NCBI GenBank assembly: GCA_041487495.1
Contig: JBGPNN010000003.1
Span: 1 to 38,130 of the forward strand
Source: JBGPNN01 sp041487495
Lineage (GTDB): Bacteria > Sysuimicrobiota > Sysuimicrobiia > Sysuimicrobiales > Humicultoraceae
DNA length: 38,130 bases
Direction of reading: 5' to 3'
Shown one piece after another: positions 17,248 through 24,762 of this stretch (the stretch's first letter is position 1; each line of letters opens with the position of its first letter). The translations under genes were made by a program, and so were the position numbers. The notes beneath the pieces were generated by a model. That model saw nothing but the letters and a program-made list of their open reading frames with translations, was not told the origin of the DNA and searched no databases.

Positions 17248-18317
17248 GGCGTGGGGGACGCGAAGATCATGCCTCGGCGGATCCCAACCACGACGGCAGC
17301 GCCCTCATCATAGGGAGCCGACGGCGGGGCCTGGACCCGCACCGCGCCGCCCCCGGCCAGACTCACCTTGTACTCGACGAGATTCCCCAGGAAGTTACAA
17401 ACCTCGATGCGGGCGCTCAAGCCGATCCCAGCGCCAAGTTCCAGATCTTCGGGCCGCACGGCGAGCATCACGTGTCCGGAGAGGCCCGCCGGGTTCTCGG
17501 CGCGCACTTCGTAGCCATCGACCGTGACGCGCGCGGCCCCGGGTTCCTGCGCAATGACAGTGGCCTGGAGGAAGTTCATCTGGCCGATGAAGTCGGCGAC
17601 AAACCGGGAAGCGGGCAGCCGGTAGATGTCTGATGGGCGGCCGATCTGCGCAATGCGGCCGGCCGACATGACGGCCAGCCGGTCGGACAGCGCCATGGCT
17701 TCGGCCTGATCGTGTGTGACGTAGAGGACGGGGATGCGCATCCGGCGCTGGAGCTCTTTCAACTCAAAGCGCATCTGCTCGCGGAGCTTTGCGTCGAGGT
17801 TGGACAGCGGCTCGTCGAGGAGCAGGATCTCGGGCCGGCCGGACAGCGCCCGACCCAGCGCGACCCGCTGCTGCTGGCCGCCGGACAACTGGTGAGGGTA
17901 GCGGTCACCCAGACCGCGGAGGGCGACAAGGTCCAGGGTCTCGCTGATCCGCGAGGCCATGATGTCGCCCCGTTCGCGGGCGACCCGCAACGGGTACCCG
18001 ATGTTGTCGGACACGGTCATGTGCGGCCAGACGGCGTAGTTTTGGAAGACCATGCCCAGCCGGCGCCGTTCCGGTGGCACGAAGGTCCGCGATGCGGGGG
18101 CGCTGACCAGACGGCCATTGATCGAGATCTCTCCCCGGGTCGGCAGTTCGAGGCCGGCAATGCACCGCAGCGTGGTGGTCTTGCCGCAGCCGCTCGGACC
18201 CAGCAGGGTGAAGAACTCCTCCGGCCCAATGGAGAACGAGACGTCCTCGACTGCGACGGTACCATCGAACTGCTTCCAGAGGTTAGAGACGACGACCGTG
18301 TCCACCGAGAATCCCAC
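17214..18317 (-). CDS. ABC transporter ATP-binding protein (spermidine/putrescine, iron or sugar importer type)
   Basis: The 367-residue ATPase has Walker A GPSGCGKTTT, Q-loop FQNYAVWPHMTV, signature LSGGQQQR, Walker B ILLLDEP and switch histidine VTHDQAEA. A C-terminal TOBE-type regulatory domain follows (about residues 240-360). This is the MalK/PotA/FbpC group that drives binding-protein-dependent import. No permease or binding-protein gene is adjacent, so it either serves a distant transporter or several of them. The first start is GTG 18317; a second in-frame GTG at 18302, preceded by a GGTGGG-type site, is also possible. The 3' end overlaps the protease gene convergently. Confidence 0.9.
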   Translation of the reverse strand: MGFSVDTVVVSNLWKQFDGTVAVEDVSFSIGPEEFFTLLGPSGCGKTTTLRCIAGLELPTRGEISINGRLVSAPASRTFVPPERRRLGMVFQNYAVWPHMTVSDNIGYPLRVARERGDIMASRISETLDLVALRGLGDRYPHQLSGGQQQRVALGRALSGRPEILLLDEPLSNLDAKLREQMRFELKELQRRMRIPVLYVTHDQAEAMALSDRLAVMSAGRIAQIGRPSDIYRLPASRFVADFIGQMNFLQATVIAQEPGAARVTVDGYEVRAENPAGLSGHVMLAVRPEDLELGAGIGLSARIEVCNFLGNLVEYKVSLAGGGAVRVQAPPSAPYDEGAAVVVGIRRGMIFASPTPYGGGQPDRTA

Positions 18318-18405
18318 CCGCCGGTCTCACGATTCAGCGATACCGCGAAGCTCCCCTGCAGGATGGGTATGCTCGGCGCAGAACAGTGGGGCCGAGGTTG
18401 TTGCG

Positions 18406-18810
18406 ATACTCCAAAGCTTCAAGATCGTACGGACCCTGTGGCTGGCCGAGACCGTAGCGATGATGGTCCTCTGGCTCGGGTTGCCTATGCTGATCCCACG
18501 CCCGGCGACGACCGGCGGACCGACCGTATTGATTGCGCGGATCTTCTACGCGGTCAGCCTTGTTGATCTGGCCCTCGGGTGGTGGATGAAGAATCGGACG
18601 ATGGCCGCGGCCCGCCAGAACCCGCCGATACTGGCGGGGGGGTCGATCGTCGCCGTGACCTTGGCGACGACGCCCGGAATCCTGGGCGCGGTACTGTACC
18701 TGGGGTTCGGGGACGTGGACGGGCAACGTCTCATGGGTTTGATGAGCCTGATCGGTCTGTGGCTGCTTCGACCTCGAGCGGACGAATGGGAGGAGGTCCT
18801 CAGGCGGTAG
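18406..18810 (+). CDS. Small polytopic membrane protein of unknown function
   Basis: I do not recognise a family. The reading frame encodes about four hydrophobic helices: one near TLWLAETVAMMVLWLGLP, then RIFYAVSLVDLALGWW, IVAVTLATTPGILGAVLYLG and LMGLMSLIGLWLL. It ends with a short charged tail. The start is unresolved. The first canonical in-frame codon is ATG 18460, which would cut off half of helix 1. The next upstream one is GTG 18298, inside the divergent ABC gene. The coding pattern looks convincing from ATA 18406, which has GAGG eight bases upstream, so a rare ATA start is possible and was used for this coordinate. The stop is two bases before the likely start of the following dehydrogenase gene. 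Confidence 0.6.
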   Translation: MLQSFKIVRTLWLAETVAMMVLWLGLPMLIPRPATTGGPTVLIARIFYAVSLVDLALGWWMKNRTMAAARQNPPILAGGSIVAVTLATTPGILGAVLYLGFGDVDGQRLMGLMSLIGLWLLRPRADEWEEVLRR

Positions 18811-18812
18811 AC

Positions 18813-19892
18813 GTGCCGATCCGCATCATGCTCCTCGAAGGCGATCAGACCGGGCAGGAACTCCTCCACGACGCGGTCCGGGTCCTCGACCCGTCCGTGG
18901 TTGGGCTTCCGCTTGTGTTCGAACGCTTCGACCTCAGCCTGGAGAACCGTCGCCGGACGAAGAACGGCGTGGTGCGAGAAGCCGCCGACGCGCTGCGCGA
19001 CGCGCGCTATGGCATCAAAGCCGCCACGATCACCCCTGAGGGCTCCGGCGACGTCGGCAGCCCGAACGCGCTCCTGCGTGAGTGGATCGACGCCACCGTG
19101 ATCCTCCGGACAGGACGGCGCATACCCGGCGTGCGCCCCGTCGCGGGCGTCGTCGCACCAATCGCCGTCGTGCGGATGGGTGTGGGCGACGCGTACAACG
19201 CCCGTGAGTGGAGGGAAGGGACCGGCGAGGACGTGGTGGCGTATCGCACAACGAGCGTCACCCGCCGGCACTGCCGGGCGGTCGCGGAGTTCTCGTTCCG
19301 CCACGCGCGGCAACTCGGCGCGAAGGTGTTCGGCGGACCGAAGTACACGGTCAGCCCGATCTATGAAGGGCTGCTGAAAGAAGAAGTCGACGCCGCGTCA
19401 ACGCGGCACCCCGACGTGCCCTACGATCCCCAGTTGATCGACGCGGTGTACGCGTTGCTGCTGCAGTCCACCGGGGAGGGGCTGGTCATCCCGGCGCTCA
19501 ATCGCGACGGCGACACGCTCAGCGACTTCGTCCTCCAGATGTTCGGTAGCATCGCCGGTGCCGAATCGGTGATCCTCAGCTTCGACGATCAGTACAACCC
19601 GAAGGTCGTGCTGGCTGAGGCCCCACACGGCACCGCGCCCAGGCTGTTTGGGAAGAACCTGGCCAACCCCATGGCGATGATCCTGGCCTGCGCGGCGGTC
19701 GTGTCGTACGTGCCACATACGCCGGCCGCGGCGGTCGCGCGCGCGATCTATGAAGCCACGTTCGAAACGGTCCAGGGCGGCGTCCGGACGCTCGACCTTG
19801 GCGGTGACGCGACGACGACGGAGTTTACCGACGAAGTCATCCGGCGTCTGCGGATAAAGCTCGAGATCTGGCGAAGCCTCGGCCGCTCTTAG
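18813..19892 (+). CDS. Isocitrate/isopropylmalate dehydrogenase family protein
   Basis: This enzyme of the beta-decarboxylating dehydrogenase family oxidises and decarboxylates a 3-hydroxy acid such as isocitrate, isopropylmalate, homoisocitrate or tartrate with NAD(P). The 359 residues match the monomer length of IPMDH/NAD-IDH. Landmarks are the opening EGDQTGQELL, the lysine-bearing GPKYTVSPIYEGL region, the acidic DRDGDTLSDFVLQMFGS region, and the cofactor segment EAPHGTAPRLFGKNLANPMAM. The GDQTGQE opening differs from the common GDGIGPE. Substrate cannot be assigned from sequence alone. GTG 18813 lies two bases after the preceding stop; ATG 18786 and ATG 18828 are alternatives in frame. 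No leu or citrate-cycle genes flank it. Confidence 0.85.
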   Translation: MPIRIMLLEGDQTGQELLHDAVRVLDPSVVGLPLVFERFDLSLENRRRTKNGVVREAADALRDARYGIKAATITPEGSGDVGSPNALLREWIDATVILRTGRRIPGVRPVAGVVAPIAVVRMGVGDAYNAREWREGTGEDVVAYRTTSVTRRHCRAVAEFSFRHARQLGAKVFGGPKYTVSPIYEGLLKEEVDAASTRHPDVPYDPQLIDAVYALLLQSTGEGLVIPALNRDGDTLSDFVLQMFGSIAGAESVILSFDDQYNPKVVLAEAPHGTAPRLFGKNLANPMAMILACAAVVSYVPHTPAAAVARAIYEATFETVQGGVRTLDLGGDATTTEFTDEVIRRLRIKLEIWRSLGRS

Positions 19893-19994
19893 CGCACGCC
19901 CGGGGCCGGACTAGGCCCACCCTCGGAGGGGCACATCCTGGATGAAACGCCTCGAAGCCGGGCAGCCGCATTGTCGCCTCCCGGGAGAGGAAGG

Positions 19995-20633
19995 ATGGGA
20001 CCGCAGATGCGCATGATGTCGAGGTTCGGGGTAGTTGTGGGCATCGTGGCATTGATGGCCGTTGCCGCTGCGAATGCTGCGGCCGCGCCACCGTTCGCCA
20101 CGTACTTCCCGCTCTCGGCCGGCACGATGTGGACCTATCGTACCAACGTGAGCGGCGATATCGTGATGAAGGTCGGTCCGCCGGCGCGGGTCGGGTCGTT
20201 TGGATGCCGGATCATCGAGACCGTGGTGGGGGGAAATACGACCCAGCGCGAGTGCTACGGCGTCGAAAGTGACGGTGTGTACGCGTACGAGCGGAGTTAT
20301 CCGGCCGGCACCCTTCGGCTGGATCCTCCGCAGCGCGTGCTGGCGCGACCCGTGGAAGTCGGCCAGGTGTGGGTGTGGAACGGACGGATCGGGGACCAGG
20401 AAGTGACCCTCAAGTACACATGGGCACGCCGCGAAGTGATAGAGGTCCCCGCCGGGAAATTCGACGCCATGCAGCTCTATTTTGAGGGTACTATCCCGCC
20501 AAATATCCAGATCCAGACCTGGCGCTGGTTCGCGGCGGGTGTGGGGATGGTAAAAGAGGACTCGCTGGTGATGCAGGCGGGCCAGCAGATGAGAGTCTAC
20601 GCTGCACTCGTGAGCGCGAAGATCGGGAAGTGA
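19995..20633 (+). CDS. Exported protein of unknown function
   Basis: No family is recognised with confidence. The 212-residue product has a signal peptide (hydrophobic residues about 10-28, ending in an Ala-rich cleavage region). The mature part is predicted to be mostly beta strand and opens with a YFPLSAGTMWTYRT segment of a kind seen in many uncharacterised exported bacterial proteins. Two cysteines lie in the mature part (GCRII and RECYG), about 20 residues apart, and could form a disulfide. ATG 19995 was chosen because GGGAG at 19983-19987 is seven bases upstream; ATG 20007, 20013 and 20016 are further candidates. It ends four bases before the convergent XRE regulator. Confidence 0.7.
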   Translation: MGPQMRMMSRFGVVVGIVALMAVAAANAAAAPPFATYFPLSAGTMWTYRTNVSGDIVMKVGPPARVGSFGCRIIETVVGGNTTQRECYGVESDGVYAYERSYPAGTLRLDPPQRVLARPVEVGQVWVWNGRIGDQEVTLKYTWARREVIEVPAGKFDAMQLYFEGTIPPNIQIQTWRWFAAGVGMVKEDSLVMQAGQQMRVYAALVSAKIGK

Positions 20634-20637
20634 ACGG

Positions 20638-21093
20638 CTAACGCCCACCACCACGGTGCAGCAGGTGGCGCGCAATCTGCAGTAGCGCCTGTCGGTCTGC
20701 GGCGGCCAGCCGGCGCGTGATGACCAGCAGTTCGCTAATCACAAGATCGCTCCGATCGCTGGTTCCGCTCGACGGCGCCATGGCCTGATCACCTGAAAAC
20801 AGCGACAAGGGCTTACTGCGCTTGAGGGGCAGCTGCACCGCCGCCAGGGGCTTCATGTCGTCGGGGAGCGGTGCCGAAAGTTCTTCGACGTACTGAAGGA
20901 ATGCGCTGCCCTTCATGCCAAAGGCCCGCGCGATGCGCGCGACGATATCACTGGACGGCCGCTTCAAACCTCTCTCGATCTCGGACAAGTAAGAATACGA
21001 AATGCTCGCGAGCCTCGCAACCTCTTCACGCGTGAGGTTGTTCGATGCCCGCAGCGTCTCGATGGCCCGCCCATAATCGAGTCGTGACCGCAT
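20638..21093 (-). CDS. XRE-family helix-turn-helix transcriptional regulator
   Basis: The 151-residue protein starts with a Cro/CI-type DNA-binding domain (about residues 8-62): TREEVARLASISYSYLSEIERG, followed by KRPSSDIVARIARAFGM. The C-terminal 80 residues are of unknown fold, with no ligand domain recognised. ATG 21093 is preferred because the helix-turn-helix then begins near the N-terminus; an ATG at 21126 adds eleven residues. It lies 79 bases downstream of the amidohydrolase on the same strand, so it may be co-transcribed with it and may regulate that operon or act globally. No Shine-Dalgarno is evident. Confidence 0.85.
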   Translation of the reverse strand: MRSRLDYGRAIETLRASNNLTREEVARLASISYSYLSEIERGLKRPSSDIVARIARAFGMKGSAFLQYVEELSAPLPDDMKPLAAVQLPLKRSKPLSLFSGDQAMAPSSGTSDRSDLVISELLVITRRLAAADRQALLQIARHLLHRGGGR

Positions 21094-21172
21094 GGACACA
21101 TCGCCAAAAGTTCGCCATCGGCGCATCGGACGCCTGCGGCGGGCGGGAAGCGGCCGGGAGGGTCGGTGCCGG

Positions 21173-22366
21173 CTACCGCACGACGGCGAAGTGGTCCCGG
21201 TCCACCGTCTGAATGGAGTGTCCGTTCGACGCTGCGTGGGTCAGTTTGTCGCGGAGTGTGGCCCACGTATCGCCAGCCCGCTGGAGCGCCTGGCGGATCC
21301 ATTCCTTGTCGCCTTCGTTGAGCGGTACGGCCGCCGCGATCTTCGCCCAGACCATCGTGTGGTAGAAGCGAAGCGCCGTCGCCGCGACCCAGACCTCGCT
21401 CCGGACGCTGCCGTCACCGTTGGGGATGAAGATGTCACCAATATTGTCGGTGCCGATTTGCACAGACACACCGGCCACCATCATGTCGAGGATGCGCGCG
21501 ATCGAATTATGCACAGGTGTGAGCATCGGCCGCAACTGCAACATCGACAGCGCCGCGGTGGGGCAGCAGATGACCCCGACGTTGTAGGCGCGTAGATTGT
21601 CGACGAGGCGCTGGAATCGCACTTCGTCATAGCAGGCCGGTGAGATGCCGTGAACCGCCCAGACCGTCGGTCCAGTCTCGCCCGGCACTGCCGGCGACCC
21701 GAGCCAGCGAACTGCCTGCACCAGTTGTTCCGTCTCGTCTTCGCGCGGGTCGTTGTCCTGATCGACCTGGAGGTGCACCGGTTTTCCAAGGTCCTTCGCC
21801 AGTTCCAGGATCATGCGCACGTGTCCGTCGAACCCGACCCGTCCTTCGGCGCGATCTTTGACCGGCAACCCACCGAGAATATCAGCGACCCGGGCGGCCT
21901 GCTTGTAGACATCCCAGCGGTCCGGATTGATGGCAGGGTTCTTGAAGCCGAAGATCGGCGAGACCGCAATCTTCAAGGCGAGCCGGTCTTTGAACTCTTC
22001 GCGCAGCCGGGCGGCCTGCTCGATGGCCACCAGGCCGATGTCGGGCGTCGCGTCAATGAAGGAGACGACCTCGCGCACGCTGGTGGCTGCCATGCGTTCC
22101 AGCTCGGCACGCATGCGGACGTAGAGGCTGTCTGGCCGGTAGGCGAGTCCTTTGTGGAGTTCGCCGACCAGGATCTGCTTGACCGGCAGCGACAGACCCG
22201 CGGCGCCCACCGGATCAATGTTGGCATGCTGCAGGTACTCGGGCGCGAAGGTGTTGGCTCGGTCGAGGTGGGTGTGGGCATTCACCCAGCCGCCGAACTC
22301 TCTAACCGTCTGCTCCAGCGTGCGGCTCCACGCGCCTTGCTCGGTCCCTTCCAAAATGGGATCCAT
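21173..22366 (-). CDS. Cytosine deaminase-like amidohydrolase
   Basis: This is a 397-residue metal-dependent hydrolase of the amidohydrolase superfamily, nearest in look to cytosine deaminases. The metal ligands H31 and H33 are in NAHTHLDR. Further ligands or catalytic residues appear in HLQVDQDND, WAVHGIS and QIGTDNIGD. It probably deaminates or hydrolyses a small nitrogenous ring compound; the substrate is unknown. ATG 22366 fits the family start. An in-frame ATG at 22447 exists, but it lies within an RNA leader containing an intrinsic terminator. GGGGGGAGG lies 13 bases upstream, while the leader ORF stops two bases before the ATG. Translation may therefore be by re-initiation. XRE regulator gene 20638-21093 lies downstream. 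Confidence 0.85.
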   Translation of the reverse strand: MDPILEGTEQGAWSRTLEQTVREFGGWVNAHTHLDRANTFAPEYLQHANIDPVGAAGLSLPVKQILVGELHKGLAYRPDSLYVRMRAELERMAATSVREVVSFIDATPDIGLVAIEQAARLREEFKDRLALKIAVSPIFGFKNPAINPDRWDVYKQAARVADILGGLPVKDRAEGRVGFDGHVRMILELAKDLGKPVHLQVDQDNDPREDETEQLVQAVRWLGSPAVPGETGPTVWAVHGISPACYDEVRFQRLVDNLRAYNVGVICCPTAALSMLQLRPMLTPVHNSIARILDMMVAGVSVQIGTDNIGDIFIPNGDGSVRSEVWVAATALRFYHTMVWAKIAAAVPLNEGDKEWIRQALQRAGDTWATLRDKLTHAASNGHSIQTVDRDHFAVVR

Positions 22367-22368
22367 GA

Positions 22369-22458
22369 TCAGCGCCACACCTCCCCCCAGAGATTGAGAC
22401 AACAAAAAACCCGCCGTCGCGGCGGGCCCACCCATACTGCACAGCATGTGCTGTTCAC
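22369..22458 (-). CDS. 29-codon Cys/Trp-rich leader peptide ORF
   Basis: A short ORF precedes the amidohydrolase. It has a near-perfect Shine-Dalgarno (AAGGAGG, 22470-22464) five bases before a GTG start at 22458, and a TGA two bases before the amidohydrolase ATG. The encoded peptide has cysteine pairs at residues 5-6 and 19-20 and tryptophans at 9, 24 and 28, with Pro-Pro-Arg-Arg-Arg at 12-16. The intrinsic terminator hairpin lies inside codons 11-17. The layout is that of a transcription-attenuation leader peptide in which translation decides whether the terminator forms. Peptide-mediated cysteine sensing is known in other bacteria, but this leader is not one I recognise. Confidence 0.62.
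   Translation of the reverse strand: MNSTCCAVWVGPPRRRVFCCLNLWGEVWR
22401..22426 (-). terminator. Intrinsic terminator inside the amidohydrolase leader
   Basis: On the minus strand CCCGCCG (22426-22420) pairs with CGGCGGG (22416-22410) around a three-base loop and is followed at once by TTTTTTGTT (22409-22401). This is a textbook Rho-independent terminator, placed upstream of the amidohydrolase ATG and downstream of its promoter, so it must act as an attenuator. Confidence 0.8.
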
Positions 22459-22515
22459 GACGACCTCCTTGTCCGCCTCGCGGGGCGGCACTTAAAGGGG
22501 TCCGATCCATCGGAG

Positions 22516-22544
22516 AAGATAGCACGCGTCCCAGATTTCGTCAA
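22516..22544 (-). promoter_or_regulatory. Consensus-like sigma70 promoter for the amidohydrolase leader
   Basis: TTGACG (22544-22539) and TATCTT (22521-22516) are separated by 17 bases on the minus strand, matching consensus at five and four of six positions. Transcription should begin near 22509, placing the leader ORF start about 50 bases and the terminator about 85 bases into the RNA. Confidence 0.75.
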
Positions 22545-22558
22545 GCGAAAATGCCCGG

Positions 22559-22587
22559 CAGACAGGACGCCGCCTCGTGCGTATACT
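22559..22587 (+). promoter_or_regulatory. Predicted promoter for the GNAT gene
   Basis: TATACT (22582-22587) is a good -10 box. CAGACA (22559-22564), 17 bases upstream, is a weaker -35. It stands back to back with the amidohydrolase promoter, their -35 boxes only 14 bases apart, so one regulator could control both. Confidence 0.5.
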
Positions 22588-22625
22588 GAATGGTCGAGTG
22601 CCGAACCCGATCTGCGGAGGAGACT

Positions 22626-23627
22626 GTGCCAACGCTGCCTGAAAGGCAGACTGCGCTCGTCACGATCCGCGCCACTGTTCCAGGCGACGAGACGCAGATC
22701 CTGGCGATCGGGAACACGCTCTTTCCCGAGGACTATCAGGAGACCCTCAAGCAGTTTCGCTACCATCGCAAGCGCCTCCGGGCAGGTGGCTACGCAGATG
22801 TCTTTGCCGTGGCTGCGACCCCGCGCGGTCAGGTGGTCGGCTACTCACACCACCAGCAAATGCCTGGCCAGGCGGATCCCGATCGTTTTCGGGTGATTGT
22901 CGGTGTTGCGCCGGAGTGGCGTGGTCAGGGCGTCGGTCGCGCGCTGTTTGCGCATGTGGCCGCACAGTTGATCGGGCGAGGCGCCCGAGCGGCAGAAACG
23001 TTTGCCCGCGAACATGACATGCGCGTGATCGACTTTCTCGTCCGGCGCGGCTTTAGGGAAGCGATGCGCGCATGGGAGAACCGACTCGACCCTTCGCGAT
23101 TTGATCCCGCGCCGTTTGCACCCTACCTTGAACGAGTTGCCACCGCCGGGATCACCATCACCACGCTGGCCGACGAACAAAACCGGGATCCCGACGCGCT
23201 GTCAAAGGCCTACGAGTTGCACAATGCCGTCGAGGCGGATATTCCGTCGACGAGTCCGTTTGAAGCCCAGCCGTTCGAACGCTATGTCGAACACAACGTG
23301 CGCGGGCCGAACGCGCTACTCGACGCCTACTTTTTGGCGAAAGCGGGTGAGGCATACGTCGGCGAAGCGGTCCTCCGCACGTCGGCGCTCGGTACGTACC
23401 TGACGCACGACACCACCGGCGTGCGGCGGGCCTACCGCGGGCGGGGGATCGCGATGGCGTTGAAGCTGGCCACGATCGAGTACGCCCGGGCCCACGGCTA
23501 CACGCAGATCCGCACGTGGAACGAGGTGAACAACGCGGGGATGTTGGCCATCAACGAACAGCTGGGGTTCGCGCGCCAGCCGGCCTGGATTACCTTCGAA
23601 AAGACGCTGGCGGCGGGGAACCGGTGA
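22626..23627 (+). CDS. Double-domain GNAT N-acetyltransferase
   Basis: The 333-residue protein contains two tandem GNAT folds. The first (about residues 5-160) has an acetyl-CoA loop VAPEWRGQGVGRALFAH. The second (about 175-330) has GVRRAYRGRGIAMALKL. Both keep the R/Q-x-x-G-x-G/A pattern that binds the CoA pyrophosphate, so both may be active. Such proteins transfer an acetyl or acyl group from CoA to amines, peptides, antibiotics or polyamines; the acceptor is unknown. GTG 22626 is supported by the Shine-Dalgarno GGAGGAG at 22616-22622. The stop overlaps the GTG start of the C45 hydrolase (GTGA), so acylation and amide cleavage may be linked in one pathway. Confidence 0.85.
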   Translation: MPTLPERQTALVTIRATVPGDETQILAIGNTLFPEDYQETLKQFRYHRKRLRAGGYADVFAVAATPRGQVVGYSHHQQMPGQADPDRFRVIVGVAPEWRGQGVGRALFAHVAAQLIGRGARAAETFAREHDMRVIDFLVRRGFREAMRAWENRLDPSRFDPAPFAPYLERVATAGITITTLADEQNRDPDALSKAYELHNAVEADIPSTSPFEAQPFERYVEHNVRGPNALLDAYFLAKAGEAYVGEAVLRTSALGTYLTHDTTGVRRAYRGRGIAMALKLATIEYARAHGYTQIRTWNEVNNAGMLAINEQLGFARQPAWITFEKTLAAGNR

Positions 23628-24751
23628 GCCACTTTCGTTTCGTCCGCCTCGCCGGGGCGCCGTTGGAAGCCGGCCGGGCGTTCGGGCGCGCGACGGCCGA
23701 TCTGGTGGCCCGCAATCTGGCGATCTACTTCAGGCGGTTTCTAGACGAGACCCAGTTGGATCGAGATGAGGTTCTGCGGCGGACCGGTCTGTATTGGCCC
23801 GTGGTCCAGGCCCAGAGCCCGGAGTTCGCGGCCATGGTCGAGGGGATCGCGCAGGGCGCCGGACAGCCGCTGCCCGACGTCGCCGCGGTCAACCTGCGCT
23901 ACGAACTGCTCTATTCGGAATTCTCACGCATCGGGCAGATGGAACACGGCGGTATCCACACGCCGGCGGGGGAATGTACGGCGTTTGCTCTGATGGCGGA
24001 GACGTCCACTGATGGACACCTGCGGATCGGGCAGAACTGGGACTGGATCCCCGATGTCGCCGGTGTCCTGACACACGTGACCCGTCCCGACGGGCTGCGC
24101 ATCTGCTGCTTCACGGAGGCCGGCATCGCCGGCGGCAAGATCGGTCTCAACAGCGCAGGGCTGGGGTTGGTCGTCAACGGGCTCGTCTCGGCCGACGACG
24201 ACTGGTCACGGCTCGGCCGGCCGTTCCACGCGCGGACCTGGGAGATCCTCTGCAGCACCCGTCTGGACGCGGCCGTTGAGGTCGTGTCCCGCGGGGAGCG
24301 GTCCTGTTCGTCCAATTTTCTGATCGCGCAGGCGGGTGCGCCCGGGCGCGGTGAAGTGGCAGACGTCGAGGCAGCCCCCCTCGGCGTGTGTGTGCAGCAC
24401 CCGCGGGGAGGGGTCTTCGCCCACGCCAATCACTTCCTCGACCCGGGCCGGCTGGGCATCTGGCAGCCCCTGCGCGAGGAACGCACGTCGACGTATCATC
24501 GCTGCGGTCGCATGGAGCAGATGCTGGTGGGGGCTGCCGCGCGCGGACCGGTGGGGCCCGAGGATCTGCAGGCGATGCTCCGCGACCACGACGGCATGCC
24601 GGAGTCGGTCTGCCGGCACCCCAATCCCGATCTGCCTGAGCCCGAGCGCTACCAGAGCGTCGTGTCGATGATCGTGGACCTGCACGCCGGACGGGCGCTG
24701 GTCGCAGCGGGTCCGCCGTGCCTGCACGAGTTCGTCGAATACGAGGTTTGA
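23624..24751 (+). CDS. C45-family Ntn-hydrolase (acyl-CoA:6-aminopenicillanate acyltransferase-like)
   Basis: The 375-residue protein resembles the C45 group (isopenicillin N acyltransferase and bacterial relatives), which self-cleave to expose an N-terminal cysteine nucleophile. That cysteine is C118 in AGECTAF, followed by the typical GQNWDW segment and later GKIGLNSAGLGLVVNGL. The family cleaves or transfers acyl groups on amides; bacterial substrates are mostly unknown and beta-lactam synthesis is unlikely here. GTG 23624 overlaps the stop of the upstream GNAT gene, so the two are translationally coupled. A longer in-frame ORF from 23516 only covers the shifted 3' end of the GNAT gene and was not used. 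Confidence 0.85.
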   Translation: MSHFRFVRLAGAPLEAGRAFGRATADLVARNLAIYFRRFLDETQLDRDEVLRRTGLYWPVVQAQSPEFAAMVEGIAQGAGQPLPDVAAVNLRYELLYSEFSRIGQMEHGGIHTPAGECTAFALMAETSTDGHLRIGQNWDWIPDVAGVLTHVTRPDGLRICCFTEAGIAGGKIGLNSAGLGLVVNGLVSADDDWSRLGRPFHARTWEILCSTRLDAAVEVVSRGERSCSSNFLIAQAGAPGRGEVADVEAAPLGVCVQHPRGGVFAHANHFLDPGRLGIWQPLREERTSTYHRCGRMEQMLVGAAARGPVGPEDLQAMLRDHDGMPESVCRHPNPDLPEPERYQSVVSMIVDLHAGRALVAAGPPCLHEFVEYEV

Positions 24752-24762
24752 TGGTGCCGCAC

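Noticed and set aside
22367..22525. N-terminal extension of the amidohydrolase
   Set aside because: It would run through a textbook terminator with U-tract, past the likely transcription start, and lacks amidohydrolase features. In-frame ATG 22447 remains a minor possibility.
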